From: JANYLB01 sp963837715
GTDB lineage: Bacteria; Actinomycetota; Acidimicrobiia; IMCC26256; JANYLB01
Reading direction: 5' to 3'
Length of the DNA: 64,000 nt
Assembly (NCBI GenBank): GCA_963837715.1
Contig: CAWIOF010000004.1
Location: 992,001 to 1,056,000 of the forward strand
Below the pieces are notes generated by a model. The model ran no database searches, was not told where the DNA came from, and saw only the letters and a program-made list of their open reading frames with translations. This document shows positions 32,846-41,373 of the stretch, piece by piece (the first letter of the stretch is position 1; each line of letters starts with the position of its first letter). The position numbers were made by a program, and so were the translations under genes.

Positions 32846-34189
32846 GTGACCACCACCATCGCGCGTCCCGCGAGCCCGGGCGCGCCCGAGCCGCGCGGGC
32901 GATCCCACGACATCCACCGCTGGTGGGGCGCGCTCGTGGCGCTTGTGCTGTGGGGTGCGCTCGTCGTGATCTCGGTGATCTGGGGTGAGCACGTGACCGC
33001 GGTGGTGAAGCGGCTCCGGATCCACGCGCCGCCGCTGACCGGATCATACGAGTGGCGGGTCGGCCGCGACGCCATTGCCGCAGTGGTGGTCGGTCTCGTC
33101 GTGGTGGTCGCCGGCCCGACCCTCGCTCGACGTTTGCGGTGGACACGGCTGTTGGTGGTCGTCGCCCTCGCGTCGATCGCGTGGGCCGTCTCCCTCGCGC
33201 TCGTCGATGGCTGGGGCGCGCTCACGGATCCGTTGCTGCCCGGTCAGTACATCCGGACCGTGCCGAAGGTCGGCGATCCGGTGACGTTCCTCTCGCAGTT
33301 CACCGACCGGATCGCGACGTACAACATCCACACGCAGGGTCATCCGCCCGGCATGGTGATGGTGCTGTGGGTCATCGACAGGATCGGGCTCTCCGGAGTC
33401 GGGTGGAACTCGGTGCTCGTGTTCACCGGTGGAGCCGCGGGTGTGATCGCGGCACTGGTCACCCTCCGGGAGGTCGCCGGCGAGGAGCGGGCTCGCGCCG
33501 CGGCCCCGTTCCTGGTCGTGGTCCCCGCAGCGATCTGGTGGACATCTGGTGATGCGTTCTTCAGCGGCGTCGTCGGGTGGGGGATAGCGCTGATCGTGTT
33601 GGCCACCGGACGCGTCGGCCGTCGGGCCGACGCGTTCGCCCTCGGCGGGGGTCTGCTCTTCGGCGTGGCTGCGTTCCTCTCGTACGGGCTCGTGCTGCCG
33701 GCGGTGATCCCACTCGTGGTCGCGATCGCCCGCCGCCGAATGCGGCCGATCGCGGTCGCGTGCCTCGGCGCTCTTCCGGTGTTCGCGGCGTTCCTTGCCG
33801 CCGGGTTCTGGTGGTTCGCCGGACTCGAAGCAACGCGCGAGCGGTACTTCGCCGGTGTCGCGAGTCGTCGCCCGTACTCGTACTTCGTGGTCGGGAACCT
33901 CGGCGCGTTCGCGATCGCTGTCGGACCGGCGGTCGCGGTCGCGCTCGCCTGGCTCCGGGACCGGACCGTCTGGCTGCTCGTCGGTGGTGCGCTCCTCGTG
34001 GTCGTGCTCGCCGATGTGAGCGGCATGTCGAAAGCCGAGGTCGAGCGCATCTGGATCCCGTTCGTTCCGTGGGTGGTACTCGCCACTGCCGCGTTCGGCG
34101 GCACCCGTCGCCGATGGGTCAGTGCGTGGCTCGGGCTGCAGGTCGCGAGCGGGCTGCTCGTCCAGCTGGCGGTACGGTCTCCATGGTGA
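32846..34189 (+). CDS. Polytopic membrane protein, probable GT-C-type glycosyltransferase
   Basis: A 447-residue protein with ten or more helices. After TM1 (about 31-54) a soluble loop carries TYNIHTQGHPPGMVMVLWVIDR (around 160-180); a His-Pro-Pro-Gly loop of this kind is common in actinobacterial GT-C-like membrane transferases that use polyprenyl-phosphate sugars. The last helices end in AVRSPW. The gene overlaps the response-regulator gene and heads a four-gene run ending in a sugar epimerase, which supports a role in surface polysaccharide or lipid glycosylation. Direct catalytic evidence is lacking. Confidence 0.65.
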   Translation: MTTTIARPASPGAPEPRGRSHDIHRWWGALVALVLWGALVVISVIWGEHVTAVVKRLRIHAPPLTGSYEWRVGRDAIAAVVVGLVVVVAGPTLARRLRWTRLLVVVALASIAWAVSLALVDGWGALTDPLLPGQYIRTVPKVGDPVTFLSQFTDRIATYNIHTQGHPPGMVMVLWVIDRIGLSGVGWNSVLVFTGGAAGVIAALVTLREVAGEERARAAAPFLVVVPAAIWWTSGDAFFSGVVGWGIALIVLATGRVGRRADAFALGGGLLFGVAAFLSYGLVLPAVIPLVVAIARRRMRPIAVACLGALPVFAAFLAAGFWWFAGLEATRERYFAGVASRRPYSYFVVGNLGAFAIAVGPAVAVALAWLRDRTVWLLVGGALLVVVLADVSGMSKAEVERIWIPFVPWVVLATAAFGGTRRRWVSAWLGLQVASGLLVQLAVRSPW

Positions 34190-34884
34190 CGACCACCCCC
34201 GCGGACGTGCTCGTGGTCGAGGACGATCCCACCGTGAGCGAGGTGGTGGTGCGGTACCTCGAACGGGAGGGGCTCACCGTGGATGCCGTCTTCGACGGCC
34301 AGACCGCACTCGACCATGCCGCGCGGCGCTGGCCCGACCTCGTCGTCCTCGATCTCATGCTCCCGGGGATCGACGGGCTCGAGGTGTGCCGACGGCTCCG
34401 GGCCGATGCGCCCGTCCCCGTGATCATGCTCACGGCCAAGGGCGACGAAGACGACCGGATCATCGGGCTCGAGCTCGGCGCCGACGACTACCTCGCGAAG
34501 CCGTTCTCGCCGCGTGAGCTCACGGCGCGGGTGAAAGCGGTGCTGCGTCGGGCAGCCGGCTCGGTGAGCCCGAGCGACGCCTTGCCCGACGAGATCAATG
34601 CCGGCGACGTGCACGTCGACGTCGCGGCGCACGAGGTCCACTGGAACGGCGAGCCGGTCGCGCTCACGGCGCGGGAGTTCGATCTCCTCGCGTTCCTCGC
34701 GTCGCAGCCTCGACGCGCGTTCCGACGGGAAGAGTTGCTCGAGCACGTCTGGGGCTACACCTACGGCGACACCGCGACGGTCACCGTCCACGTCCGCCGC
34801 TTGCGCGAGAAGCTCGAGGCCGACCCCGCGGCGCCGGTCCACCTGAGCACGGTGTGGGGTGTCGGCTACCGGTGGGACCCGTGA
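34183..34884 (+). CDS. OmpR/PhoB-family response regulator
   Basis: A 233-residue regulator. The receiver domain has the acidic pair E13/D14 (VVEDDPTVSE), the phospho-acceptor D57 in VVLDLMLPG and K106 in LAKPFSP. The C-terminal winged helix reads ALTAREFDLLAFLASQPRRAF and VTVHVRRLREKLE, ending VWGVGYRWDP. ATG 34183 overlaps the membrane-transferase stop; GTG 34186 is an alternative. It pairs with the kinase whose start overlaps its stop. Confidence 0.93.
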   Translation: MVTTTPADVLVVEDDPTVSEVVVRYLEREGLTVDAVFDGQTALDHAARRWPDLVVLDLMLPGIDGLEVCRRLRADAPVPVIMLTAKGDEDDRIIGLELGADDYLAKPFSPRELTARVKAVLRRAAGSVSPSDALPDEINAGDVHVDVAAHEVHWNGEPVALTAREFDLLAFLASQPRRAFRREELLEHVWGYTYGDTATVTVHVRRLREKLEADPAAPVHLSTVWGVGYRWDP

Positions 34885-36122
34885 GCCGGTCGCCGACCTG
34901 GGTCGGACCCGTGGTCGTCTCGGTCACCGGCGCGTCTGCGTGTGTGGCGGCTGCGCTCCTCACGTCGATGAGCGCACGCGACGCCGTCGAGCTCATCGCC
35001 GTAGCCGGTGGAACCGCCCTCGTCGCCGTGGTCGCGGGCGCGATCGCGCTCGCGGCACTCAGGACCCGTGCCCTCGGTACTCAGATCGCCGCCCTCACGG
35101 GAACCACCGTGATCGCGCTCATGGTCGGGTCGCTCGTCGCGGCGCAGGCGATGTTCATCTCGCAGCACGACCTCTCGGTGCTCGTCATCGTGTTGCTCGC
35201 GGCGGGCACGGTCGGTGTCGCAGCGTCGTTGGTGTTGGGCGCGCGGATCGGTGTCGCGAGCTCGTCGCTCGTGGAGGTCGCCCGCCGCATCGGCGACGCC
35301 GACGCCGCTCCGGTTTCCGCCACTGTGGGCGCACCCCAGGAGCTGGCGCACCTGGGTGAGGAACTCGCGGCGATGGAAGAGCGGTTGGAGCTCGCCCGCC
35401 GTCGCGAGCAGACGCTCGAAGCGTCGCGGCGTGAGCTCGTCGCGTGGGTCTCCCACGATCTGCGCACACCGCTCGCGGGCATGCGGGCGATCGTCGAGGC
35501 CCTCGAAGACGGGATCGTTGTCGACCCCGAGACCGTCGCCCGGTACTACCGGACGCTGCGTGAAGAGGTCGATCACCTCGCGGCGCTCATCGACGACCTC
35601 TTCGAGCTGAGCCGCACCCAGGCCGGCGCGCTCAGCCTGCAGTTCGCCCGCATCTCGCTCGGTGATCTGGTGTCCGACGCCCTCGCCGGGTCTGCGCCCG
35701 TGGCGGAGGCGAAAGGTGTACGCCTCGAGGGTCACGTGGTCGGTCGCCCGCCCGAGATCGAAGCATCACCCCCCGAAGTGCTGCGTGCGCTGCGGAACCT
35801 GCTCGAGAACGCGATCCGCCACACCCCGAGCGACGGCAGCGTGGTGGTCGAGGCGGGCGTCGACGACGACGCACCCGATTCGGTGTACGTCTCGGTGCTC
35901 GACACCGGTGGCGGCGTCGCCGAAGCCGACCTCGACCGGATCTTCGAGGTCGCGTTCCAGGCCGACCACGCCCGGACCCCAGGGGGTGGCGCGGGGCTGG
36001 GGCTCGCGATCGCCAAGGGATTCGTCGACGCGCACCAGGGTGAACTGACCGTGTGCAACGAGAACGGCGGCGCGCGGTTCACGCTGCGGCTCCCGCGCGA
36101 ACACGTGGAGCACGGCGAATGA
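34881..36122 (+). CDS. Membrane sensor histidine kinase
   Basis: A 413-residue kinase with about four N-terminal helices in two pairs (roughly 7-30, 35-60, 70-92 and 98-122) and only short external loops, so it may sense a membrane state rather than a soluble ligand. A HAMP-like linker and coiled coil lead to H192 in LVAWVSHDLRTPLAGM. The ATPase domain shows LRNLLENAIRHTP, LDTGGGVAE and GGGAGLGLAIAKGFV. The GTG start overlaps the regulator stop (GTGA), and its own stop overlaps the epimerase start (ATGA). Confidence 0.92.
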   Translation: MSRSPTWVGPVVVSVTGASACVAAALLTSMSARDAVELIAVAGGTALVAVVAGAIALAALRTRALGTQIAALTGTTVIALMVGSLVAAQAMFISQHDLSVLVIVLLAAGTVGVAASLVLGARIGVASSSLVEVARRIGDADAAPVSATVGAPQELAHLGEELAAMEERLELARRREQTLEASRRELVAWVSHDLRTPLAGMRAIVEALEDGIVVDPETVARYYRTLREEVDHLAALIDDLFELSRTQAGALSLQFARISLGDLVSDALAGSAPVAEAKGVRLEGHVVGRPPEIEASPPEVLRALRNLLENAIRHTPSDGSVVVEAGVDDDAPDSVYVSVLDTGGGVAEADLDRIFEVAFQADHARTPGGGAGLGLAIAKGFVDAHQGELTVCNENGGARFTLRLPREHVEHGE

Positions 36123-37180
36123 GGGTGCTCGTGACGGGTGGGGCCGGGTTCATCGGCTCGCACATCACCGACGCGTTGCTCGATGCGGGCCACGAGGTGG
36201 TCGTCGTCGATTCGCTGCATCCGGCCGCCCACCACGAGCGCCCGGAAGGCCTCGATCCGCGGGCCGACCACCGCTGGCACAGCGTGACCGACGAGGACGC
36301 ACTCGCCGATGCCGTGCGTGGCTGCGACGCCGTCTGCCACCAGGCCGCGATGGTCGGGCTCGGCGTCGACTTCGGCGATGTCGTCGACTACGTGACCGAG
36401 AACGACCTGGGGACGGCCGCGCTCCTCCGGGTGCTGCACGATCAGGCGTTCCGCGGCCGGATCGTGCTCGCCGGAAGCATGGTCGTCTACGGCGAGGGTC
36501 GATACCGGTGCAGTACCCACGGTCTCGTCCGGCCGGCGCCACGGGATCCGGCTCAGCTCGCGCGCGGGATCTTCGATCCGCCGTGTCCGCACTGCGGCGC
36601 CGAACTCGCCTCCGAGTCGGTTCCCGAAGACGCCGCGGTCGACCCGCGGAACGTGTACGCGGCAACGAAGCTGCACCAGGAGCACCTCGGCGTCGCGTAC
36701 GCGATCGAGCATCCCGACGTGACGGTGACCGCGCTGCGGTACCACAACGTCTACGGACCCCGTATGCCCCGCAACACGCCCTACGCCGGCGTCGCGAGCA
36801 TCTTCCGGAGCGCGCTCGAACGCGGCGAGGCGCCGCGTGTGTTCGAAGACGGCGCCCAACGGCGCGACTTCGTCCACGTGCGCGACGTCGCCCGCGCCAA
36901 CGTGCTCGCCCTGACCGCATCGGCCGCGGTACCCGGCCCGGTGAACGTCGCCAGCGGGCATCCCCACACGGTCCTCGACGCGGCAACCGCGCTCACCGCG
37001 GCCTTCGACCGGCCGGAGCTCACGCCCGAGGTCACCGGAACGTGGCGCGCGGGCGATGTCCGCCACGTCGTCGCGTCGACCGAACGGGCCCGTGACCAAC
37101 TCGGTTTCGTCGCCGAGATCGACTTCGCCGCCGGTATGGACGAGTTCGCCACCGCCCCCCTCAGGGGTCAAGCCCGCTGA
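36119..37180 (+). CDS. SDR-type sugar-nucleotide epimerase, dTDP-L-rhamnose 4-epimerase-like
   Basis: A 353-residue extended SDR. The NAD motif VTGGAGFIGSH (6-16) is followed by Y180-x-x-x-K184 in NVYAATKLHQEH. Between the Ser strand and the Tyr there is an insert with a CPHCG pair (C156, C159). This Cys-containing insertion is characteristic of dTDP-L-rhamnose 4-epimerase-type enzymes and separates them from UDP-glucose 4-epimerases. The coupling to a two-component system and a GT-C-like protein suggests regulated deoxysugar use in a surface glycan. The exact sugar is not proven. Confidence 0.82.
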   Translation: MRVLVTGGAGFIGSHITDALLDAGHEVVVVDSLHPAAHHERPEGLDPRADHRWHSVTDEDALADAVRGCDAVCHQAAMVGLGVDFGDVVDYVTENDLGTAALLRVLHDQAFRGRIVLAGSMVVYGEGRYRCSTHGLVRPAPRDPAQLARGIFDPPCPHCGAELASESVPEDAAVDPRNVYAATKLHQEHLGVAYAIEHPDVTVTALRYHNVYGPRMPRNTPYAGVASIFRSALERGEAPRVFEDGAQRRDFVHVRDVARANVLALTASAAVPGPVNVASGHPHTVLDAATALTAAFDRPELTPEVTGTWRAGDVRHVVASTERARDQLGFVAEIDFAAGMDEFATAPLRGQAR

Positions 37181-37192
37181 GAGCCCGCTGAC

Positions 37193-37232
37193 GGTCGAAT
37201 CCGCTTCGTGGGTTCGATCGCTCACCGGTTCA
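37193..37232 (+). repeat. Dispersed intergenic repeat, copy 5 (left half only)
   Basis: GGTCGAATCCGCTTCGTGGG then TTCGATCGCTCACC matches the left half of subfamily B. The arm is altered, and the right half has decayed or been lost. It follows the epimerase stop. Confidence 0.65.
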
Positions 37233-37325
37233 CGCCCCGCGCCGCTCTCGACCCCCTCGGGCCTTGGCGGAGATCATCAGGAACTTGTCATTGCGGCCAG
37301 AGGTCCGATCCGTCAGCATGGCGGA

Positions 37326-38327
37326 ATGGCAGCGACCGGGGCGCGAATCGTGTTCGTGGTGTTCGACGGCATCCAGTCGCTCGACCTCGCCGGCCCGCTG
37401 GAGATCTTCCACACCGCCAACCGACTGACTGCCGGCCGCCGGGGTTCGGCTGCGGAGACCCCGCCCTACGAGCTCGTGGTCGCGTCGGCCGACGGGGGAG
37501 CCGTCCGGAGTCACAGCGGCCTCCGCATCGCCTGCGACGCCGCGCTGCCCGTCGAGGTGGCCCACGCGGCTGCGATCGACACGCTCGTCGTGGTCGGGGG
37601 GCTCGGTGTGGTCGAGGCGCGGCGCGACGGTGCGCTCGTCGACGCGGTCCGCTCGGCCGCCGACGGCGCCCGCCGGGTCACGTCGGTCTGCACCGGGGCC
37701 GTGCTGCTCGCCGAGGCCGGGGTGCTCGACGACCTCCGGGCGACCACGCACTGGGCCTCGGCCGACTGGTTCGCCGAGCAGTATCCGGCTGTCGACGTCG
37801 ATCCCGATCCGATCTTCGTGCACGACGGACGGGTCTGGACCTCTGCCGGTGTCACGGCGGGGATGGACCTCGCCCTCGCGCTCGTCGCCGACGATCTCGG
37901 CGCCGACCTCGCCCACGAGATCGCGTCGTGGTTGGTGATGTTCACCCGCCGGCCCGGGGGCCAGAGCCAGTTCTCGGCGTCGCTGCGGACGCCACCCGCG
38001 CAGCGGTCGGACCTCGCCGATCTGCAACGGTGGATGGTCGACCATCCCGGTGACGACCTGACCGTCGCCGCGCTGGCCGCGCGAGTCGGGATGAGCCCCC
38101 GCAACTTCGCCCGGTGCTTCGCCGCCGAGTGCGGGGTGACCCCGGCCCGGTACGTCGAGGACCTACGGCTCGAACGGGCCCGGCACCTGCTCGCGACCAC
38201 CGATCTCACGGTCGACGCGATCGCCCGGTCCATCGGCTTCTCGGGCGAAGCAGTGCTGCACCGCGCGTTCCGTCGCCGGCTCGACTCGACCCCCACCACC
38301 TATCGCCGCCACTTCGCCCACATCTGA
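37326..38327 (+). CDS. GlxA-type regulator: DJ-1/PfpI domain fused to AraC HTH
   Basis: A 333-residue transcription factor. The N-terminal DJ-1/PfpI domain (about 8-190) has the nucleophile-elbow VTSVCTGAVLLAEAG (Cys near 122), followed by ATTHWASADWFAEQY. The C-terminal AraC pair of helix-turn-helices covers about 235-330: LTVAALAARVGMSPRNFARCF and LTVDAIARSIGFSGEAVLHRAFRR. These regulators respond to small metabolites and usually activate a neighbouring operon. The adjacent gene is a stand-alone DJ-1/PfpI protein, the likely target. Repeat copy 5 lies upstream. Confidence 0.9.
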   Translation: MAATGARIVFVVFDGIQSLDLAGPLEIFHTANRLTAGRRGSAAETPPYELVVASADGGAVRSHSGLRIACDAALPVEVAHAAAIDTLVVVGGLGVVEARRDGALVDAVRSAADGARRVTSVCTGAVLLAEAGVLDDLRATTHWASADWFAEQYPAVDVDPDPIFVHDGRVWTSAGVTAGMDLALALVADDLGADLAHEIASWLVMFTRRPGGQSQFSASLRTPPAQRSDLADLQRWMVDHPGDDLTVAALAARVGMSPRNFARCFAAECGVTPARYVEDLRLERARHLLATTDLTVDAIARSIGFSGEAVLHRAFRRRLDSTPTTYRRHFAHI

Positions 38328-38356
38328 ACCCCTACGAAACCAACCGAGGAGCAAGC

Positions 38357-39035
38357 ATGCAGATCGCCATCGCCCTGTACCCCGAGTTCACCTGCCTCGA
38401 CGCGATCGGGCCGTACCAGGTGCTCCAGCATCTCCCCGGCGCCGACACCGTCTTCGTCGCCGAGCGGGCCGGTGAGCTCGCCGACGACTACGGCGCGCTG
38501 CGTCTCACCGTCGAGCACACCTTCGCCGATGTGACCGAGCCCGACGTGATCGTCGTGCCCGGGGGCATGATCACCCGGAAGCTCGCGACCCCCGACGAAC
38601 CGATCGTGCAGTGGATCCGGACCGTCGACGCGACCACGACCTGGACGACCTCGGTCTGCACCGGCTCACTCCTGCTCGGCGCGGCCGGGTTGCTCGACGG
38701 CCTCGACGCGACCACGCACTGGGGGGCCTACGACGACCTCGCGAGCTTCGGCGCGAAGCCGACCGGGGAACGTGTCGTGCAGCGGGGGAAGATCATCACC
38801 GCCGCCGGCGTCTCCTCGGGGATCGACATGGCGTTGTCGCTCGTCGCGCGAGCTCCAGGGTCCGGAGGTCGCGCAGGCCATCCAGCTCGCGATCGAATAC
38901 GACCCGCAGCCGCCGTTCGACGCCGGCTCGCCGACCAAGGCGCCGGCCGAGATCGTCGAGCTGGTGAAGGCGCTCGTGTCGTCGAGCACGGCTGCCGCGG
39001 AAGCCAGCGCGTCGGCGGGCGCGCGTCAGGCGTAG
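38357..39035 (+). CDS. DJ-1/PfpI family protein, +1 frameshift
   Basis: The product starts MQIAIALYPEFTCLDAIGPY behind a clear GAGGAG site and has the elbow TTSVCTGSLLLGAAGL (Cys near 102), then HWGAYDDLASFGA. The frame breaks at about 38846-38850 within GTCGCGCGAGCTC; one base on it continues as ELQGPEVAQAIQLAIEYDPQ and ends SAGARQA, giving about 225 residues. The joined C-terminus (EYDPQPPFDAGSP) is typical of the isonitrile-hydratase-like branch of the family. It overlaps the convergent anti-sigma gene by 10 bp. Confidence 0.8.
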
Positions 39036-39742
39036 TCGGCGCGCAGGACGCTGTCGCTCGAGTGCGCGGTGGTGCCGTCGTCGGGTTGGAGTGAGATGTC
39101 GACGGTGTCGTACTGCTCGAGGATGCTGGCCGGTAGACGGTAGGTCCCACGACCCTCGGGTGGGAGCACGCCGACGGGCAGCATCTTGCCGCTGGCGCGG
39201 TCGAGCAGCCAGACCTCGTAGTACGCGTCGGACGGTGCGGCGCCGAGCGAGGTGTCGACCTCCATGGCCTGCGCATCGCCGGCCTCCCGCATCGCCACCG
39301 ATCCGTCGGCGGCCGACTGCCCGGCGACGGGTGCGAGGGCCACCGTGGCGTCGGGGCTCTGCTCCCGGGAGAGCATGGCCGCGGCCGTGACGACTCCCGC
39401 GAAGACGAGCGCCACCGCGGCCGCAACGAGCAGCATCGTCCGAGTGTGCGGCCGCGGCCGGGCAGGCCTGCGTGCCGCGTCGATCGGGACGGGCGCGGCG
39501 ACCGGTCCGTCGTCGACAGTCGTCTCGTCGAGGGACGTCTCGTCGAGGGACGTCTGGTCGAGGGACGTCTGGTCGAGCTGGCGCATCACCGAGATGCCGG
39601 CCGCGACCTCGACCAACTCGTCGCGGCAGTCGGGACACGACCGGAGGTGGCCGGTGACGGCGCGTGTCGTGTCGAGGTCGAGCTCCCCGGCGAGCAGCGC
39701 CGGCAACTCCTCCTCGACGTGGCGATCGCTGGATGCGTTCAC
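39026..39742 (-). CDS. RskA-like anti-sigma factor with zinc-binding N-terminus
   Basis: A 238-residue membrane anti-sigma factor. The N-terminal ZAS domain has H32-x3-C36-x2-C39 (TGHLRSCPDCRDEL). A linker with four TSLDQ/TSLDE repeats (about 56-75) leads to a single helix (102-124). The outer part is the RskA-type domain (EVWLLDRASGKMLPVGVLPP; ASILEQYDTVDISLQPDDGT). It should hold the adjacent ECF sigma at the membrane until cleaved. GAGGAGGAG precedes the GTG, which overlaps the sigma stop. The pair is transcribed away from the DUF4397/sortase/fasciclin genes. Confidence 0.92.
   Translation of the reverse strand: MNASSDRHVEEELPALLAGELDLDTTRAVTGHLRSCPDCRDELVEVAAGISVMRQLDQTSLDQTSLDETSLDETTVDDGPVAAPVPIDAARRPARPRPHTRTMLLVAAAVALVFAGVVTAAAMLSREQSPDATVALAPVAGQSAADGSVAMREAGDAQAMEVDTSLGAAPSDAYYEVWLLDRASGKMLPVGVLPPEGRGTYRLPASILEQYDTVDISLQPDDGTTAHSSDSVLRADYA
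39521..39580. repeat. 15-bp tandem repeat (4 units) inside the anti-sigma gene
   Basis: The unit CGTCTCGTCGAGGGA is repeated four times, with C/G variation at one site and a degenerate last unit. It encodes the TSLDQ/E pentapeptides of the cytosolic linker and keeps the frame. Confidence 0.85.
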
Positions 39743-40323
39743 TGCTCCTCCTCTCCGAGGTCGATCTCGTGGGGCCGCATGTCGTCGCGGGGGACGAGTG
39801 TCGCAGCCAGTTTCCGGAGTCCCCGGAAGGATCGCGCCTTCACGGTTCCGAGTGGGACACCCAGCCGCGCCGCGATCTGGGGTTGGGTCATGTCGTGGAA
39901 GTACGCGAGCTCCAGTGTCTCGCGTTGTTCGGCCGGGAGGACGTCGAGTGCCTCCCGGATCTCCTCGGCTTCGGCGTGGACGTCGGTGAACTGGCGGACG
40001 CCGTCGAGGCGACCGGCCGGCACCTCGGCGACCGGTTGGGTCGGCGTACGGGCCGAGCGTCGGAGGTGGTCGATCGCCCGACGCTTCGCGATGGCGAGGA
40101 CCCATGGCTCGAGCCGGCGGTCGCCGTCGAACCGGGAACGGCTCCGCCAGACCTCGAGGAACACCTGTTGGCGGACGTCTTCGGCTTCGTCGCGCGGGAC
40201 GTAGCGCTGCACGTAGTTGAGCACCAACGGGCCGAGCTCTTGATAGCAGTCACGAAACGCCTCCGGATCGTCGGCCAGTCGCGCACCGAGCGCGTCGATG
40301 TCCGTCGTCGCCGAGTCCCGCAC
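39739..40323 (-). CDS. ECF sigma factor, SigK-like
   Basis: A 194-residue ECF sigma factor. Region 2 includes YVPRDEAEDVRQQVFLEVWRSRSRFD and LEPWVLAIAKRRAIDHLRR; region 4 has LPAEQRETLELAYFHDMTQPQIAARLGVPLGTVKARSFRGLRKL. The pairing with an RskA-type anti-sigma and proximity to a fasciclin gene recall M. tuberculosis sigK-rskA, whose regulon includes the fasciclin antigens Mpt70/Mpt83. The start is uncertain: GTG 40323 gives a normal-length protein, and no ATG is available close by. Confidence 0.88.
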   Translation of the reverse strand: MRDSATTDIDALGARLADDPEAFRDCYQELGPLVLNYVQRYVPRDEAEDVRQQVFLEVWRSRSRFDGDRRLEPWVLAIAKRRAIDHLRRSARTPTQPVAEVPAGRLDGVRQFTDVHAEAEEIREALDVLPAEQRETLELAYFHDMTQPQIAARLGVPLGTVKARSFRGLRKLAATLVPRDDMRPHEIDLGEEEQ

Positions 40324-40458
40324 CCCCTGGGTTCGGAGCCGACACCCCCTCCGGTTGTCCGATCCGAGAAAAAAGTCGTCGGGTTCGGGATGCAACCGCG
40401 GACCGTCTCGGGGCGAAGAACCGGTCACTGTCGAACCCGGTCCGGGCGGCAGATCCGA

Positions 40459-40470
40459 TGCAACCGAACG
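40459..40470 (+). promoter_or_regulatory. Shared motif upstream of the DUF4397 gene
   Basis: TGCAACCGAACG lies 15 bp before the start. The same 12 bases recur before the fasciclin gene. CCGAAC resembles the CCGAAT -10 of SigK promoters. A partial third copy, TGCAACCG, sits at about 40390. Confidence 0.5.
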
Positions 40471-40485
40471 AGAGGAATGCGCCCG

Positions 40486-41316
40486 ATGGTGCGAAAGATG
40501 ATGGCGGTGTGCCTCGGCCTGGGGTTCCTCGCCGCGTTGGCGATTCCCGGCACGGCCTCGGCCGCCGAGACGGATGGCACGGTCTACGTCGTGCACGGCA
40601 TCCCCGGCGTGCCGGTCGACGTGTACGTGAACGATGCCGAACAGCTGCCCGACTTCCAACCGGGGACCGTGGCCGGGCCCCTGACCCTGCCCGCAGCCGA
40701 CTACACGATCAAGATCCTCGCCGCCGGTGACCCCGCGACGGGGACTCCGGTCATCGAGAAGACGGTCACGCTCCCGGCCGGCGCGAACGTGAGCCTCGTG
40801 GCCCACCTCGACGCCTCGGGCACGCCTGTGCTCACCGCGTTCGTGAACGACACCGCGGCGGCTCCGGCCGGCGAGGGTCGTCTGGTGGTTCGCCACACTG
40901 CGGCCGCGCCTGCGGTCGACGTGCTCGCGAACGGCTCGCCTGCCTTCACGAACGTGACGAACGGCCAGGAGGGCCAGGTCAACCTGCCCGCCGGCACCAT
41001 CAGCGCTTCGGTGGTCGCCACCGGGACGACGACGCCGGCCCTCATCGGTCCGGCCGACGTGCCGGTCGAGGCCGGGATGGCGACGATCGTGTACGCGGTC
41101 GGTGCCCCCGCGAGTGGGAGCGACCCGAGCACGCTCGGTGTCGTCACGCAGCAGATCCCGCTCACTGCTTCGGCCATGTCGGTCAACACGGGGACCAGTG
41201 GTCTCCTCGACGGTGACCGTGGCGTCCCGACCCTGGCCATCGCCGGGCTCGGTCTCGCCCTGGTCGCGTTCGTGGTGTCGATCGGCGGGATCCGCCGGTC
41301 CCGCACCACGGCCTGA
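40486..41316 (+). CDS. Secreted, membrane-anchored DUF4397 protein
   Basis: A 276-residue exported protein. The signal peptide (about residues 1-27, ending ASA-AET) is followed by two tandem DUF4397-type beta domains: TVYVVHGIPGVPVDVYVND and, about 120 residues later, RLVVRHTAAAPAVDVLANGS. A C-terminal helix (LAIAGLGLALVAFVVSIGG) and the basic tail RRSRTTA form an anchor. It resembles a sorting tail, although no LPxTG is present. DUF4397 proteins are cell-surface components of unknown role. AGAGG lies ten bases before ATG 40486; an in-frame ATG at 40477 is an alternative. Confidence 0.85.
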   Translation: MVRKMMAVCLGLGFLAALAIPGTASAAETDGTVYVVHGIPGVPVDVYVNDAEQLPDFQPGTVAGPLTLPAADYTIKILAAGDPATGTPVIEKTVTLPAGANVSLVAHLDASGTPVLTAFVNDTAAAPAGEGRLVVRHTAAAPAVDVLANGSPAFTNVTNGQEGQVNLPAGTISASVVATGTTTPALIGPADVPVEAGMATIVYAVGAPASGSDPSTLGVVTQQIPLTASAMSVNTGTSGLLDGDRGVPTLAIAGLGLALVAFVVSIGGIRRSRTTA

Positions 41317-41357
41317 GGCCCACCGGGGGCGGGCACCGTCGAGCCCGCCCCCGGGCC
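41317..41357. terminator. Strong hairpin after the DUF4397 gene
   Basis: GGGGGCGGGC (41325-41334) pairs perfectly with GCCCGCCCCC (41343-41352) over an 8-nt loop. Outer GGCCC (41317-41321) and GGGCC (41353-41357) can extend it. It starts directly after the stop codon. There is no U tract. Confidence 0.65.
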
Positions 41358-41373
41358 TCCGGTCCACGGAACG

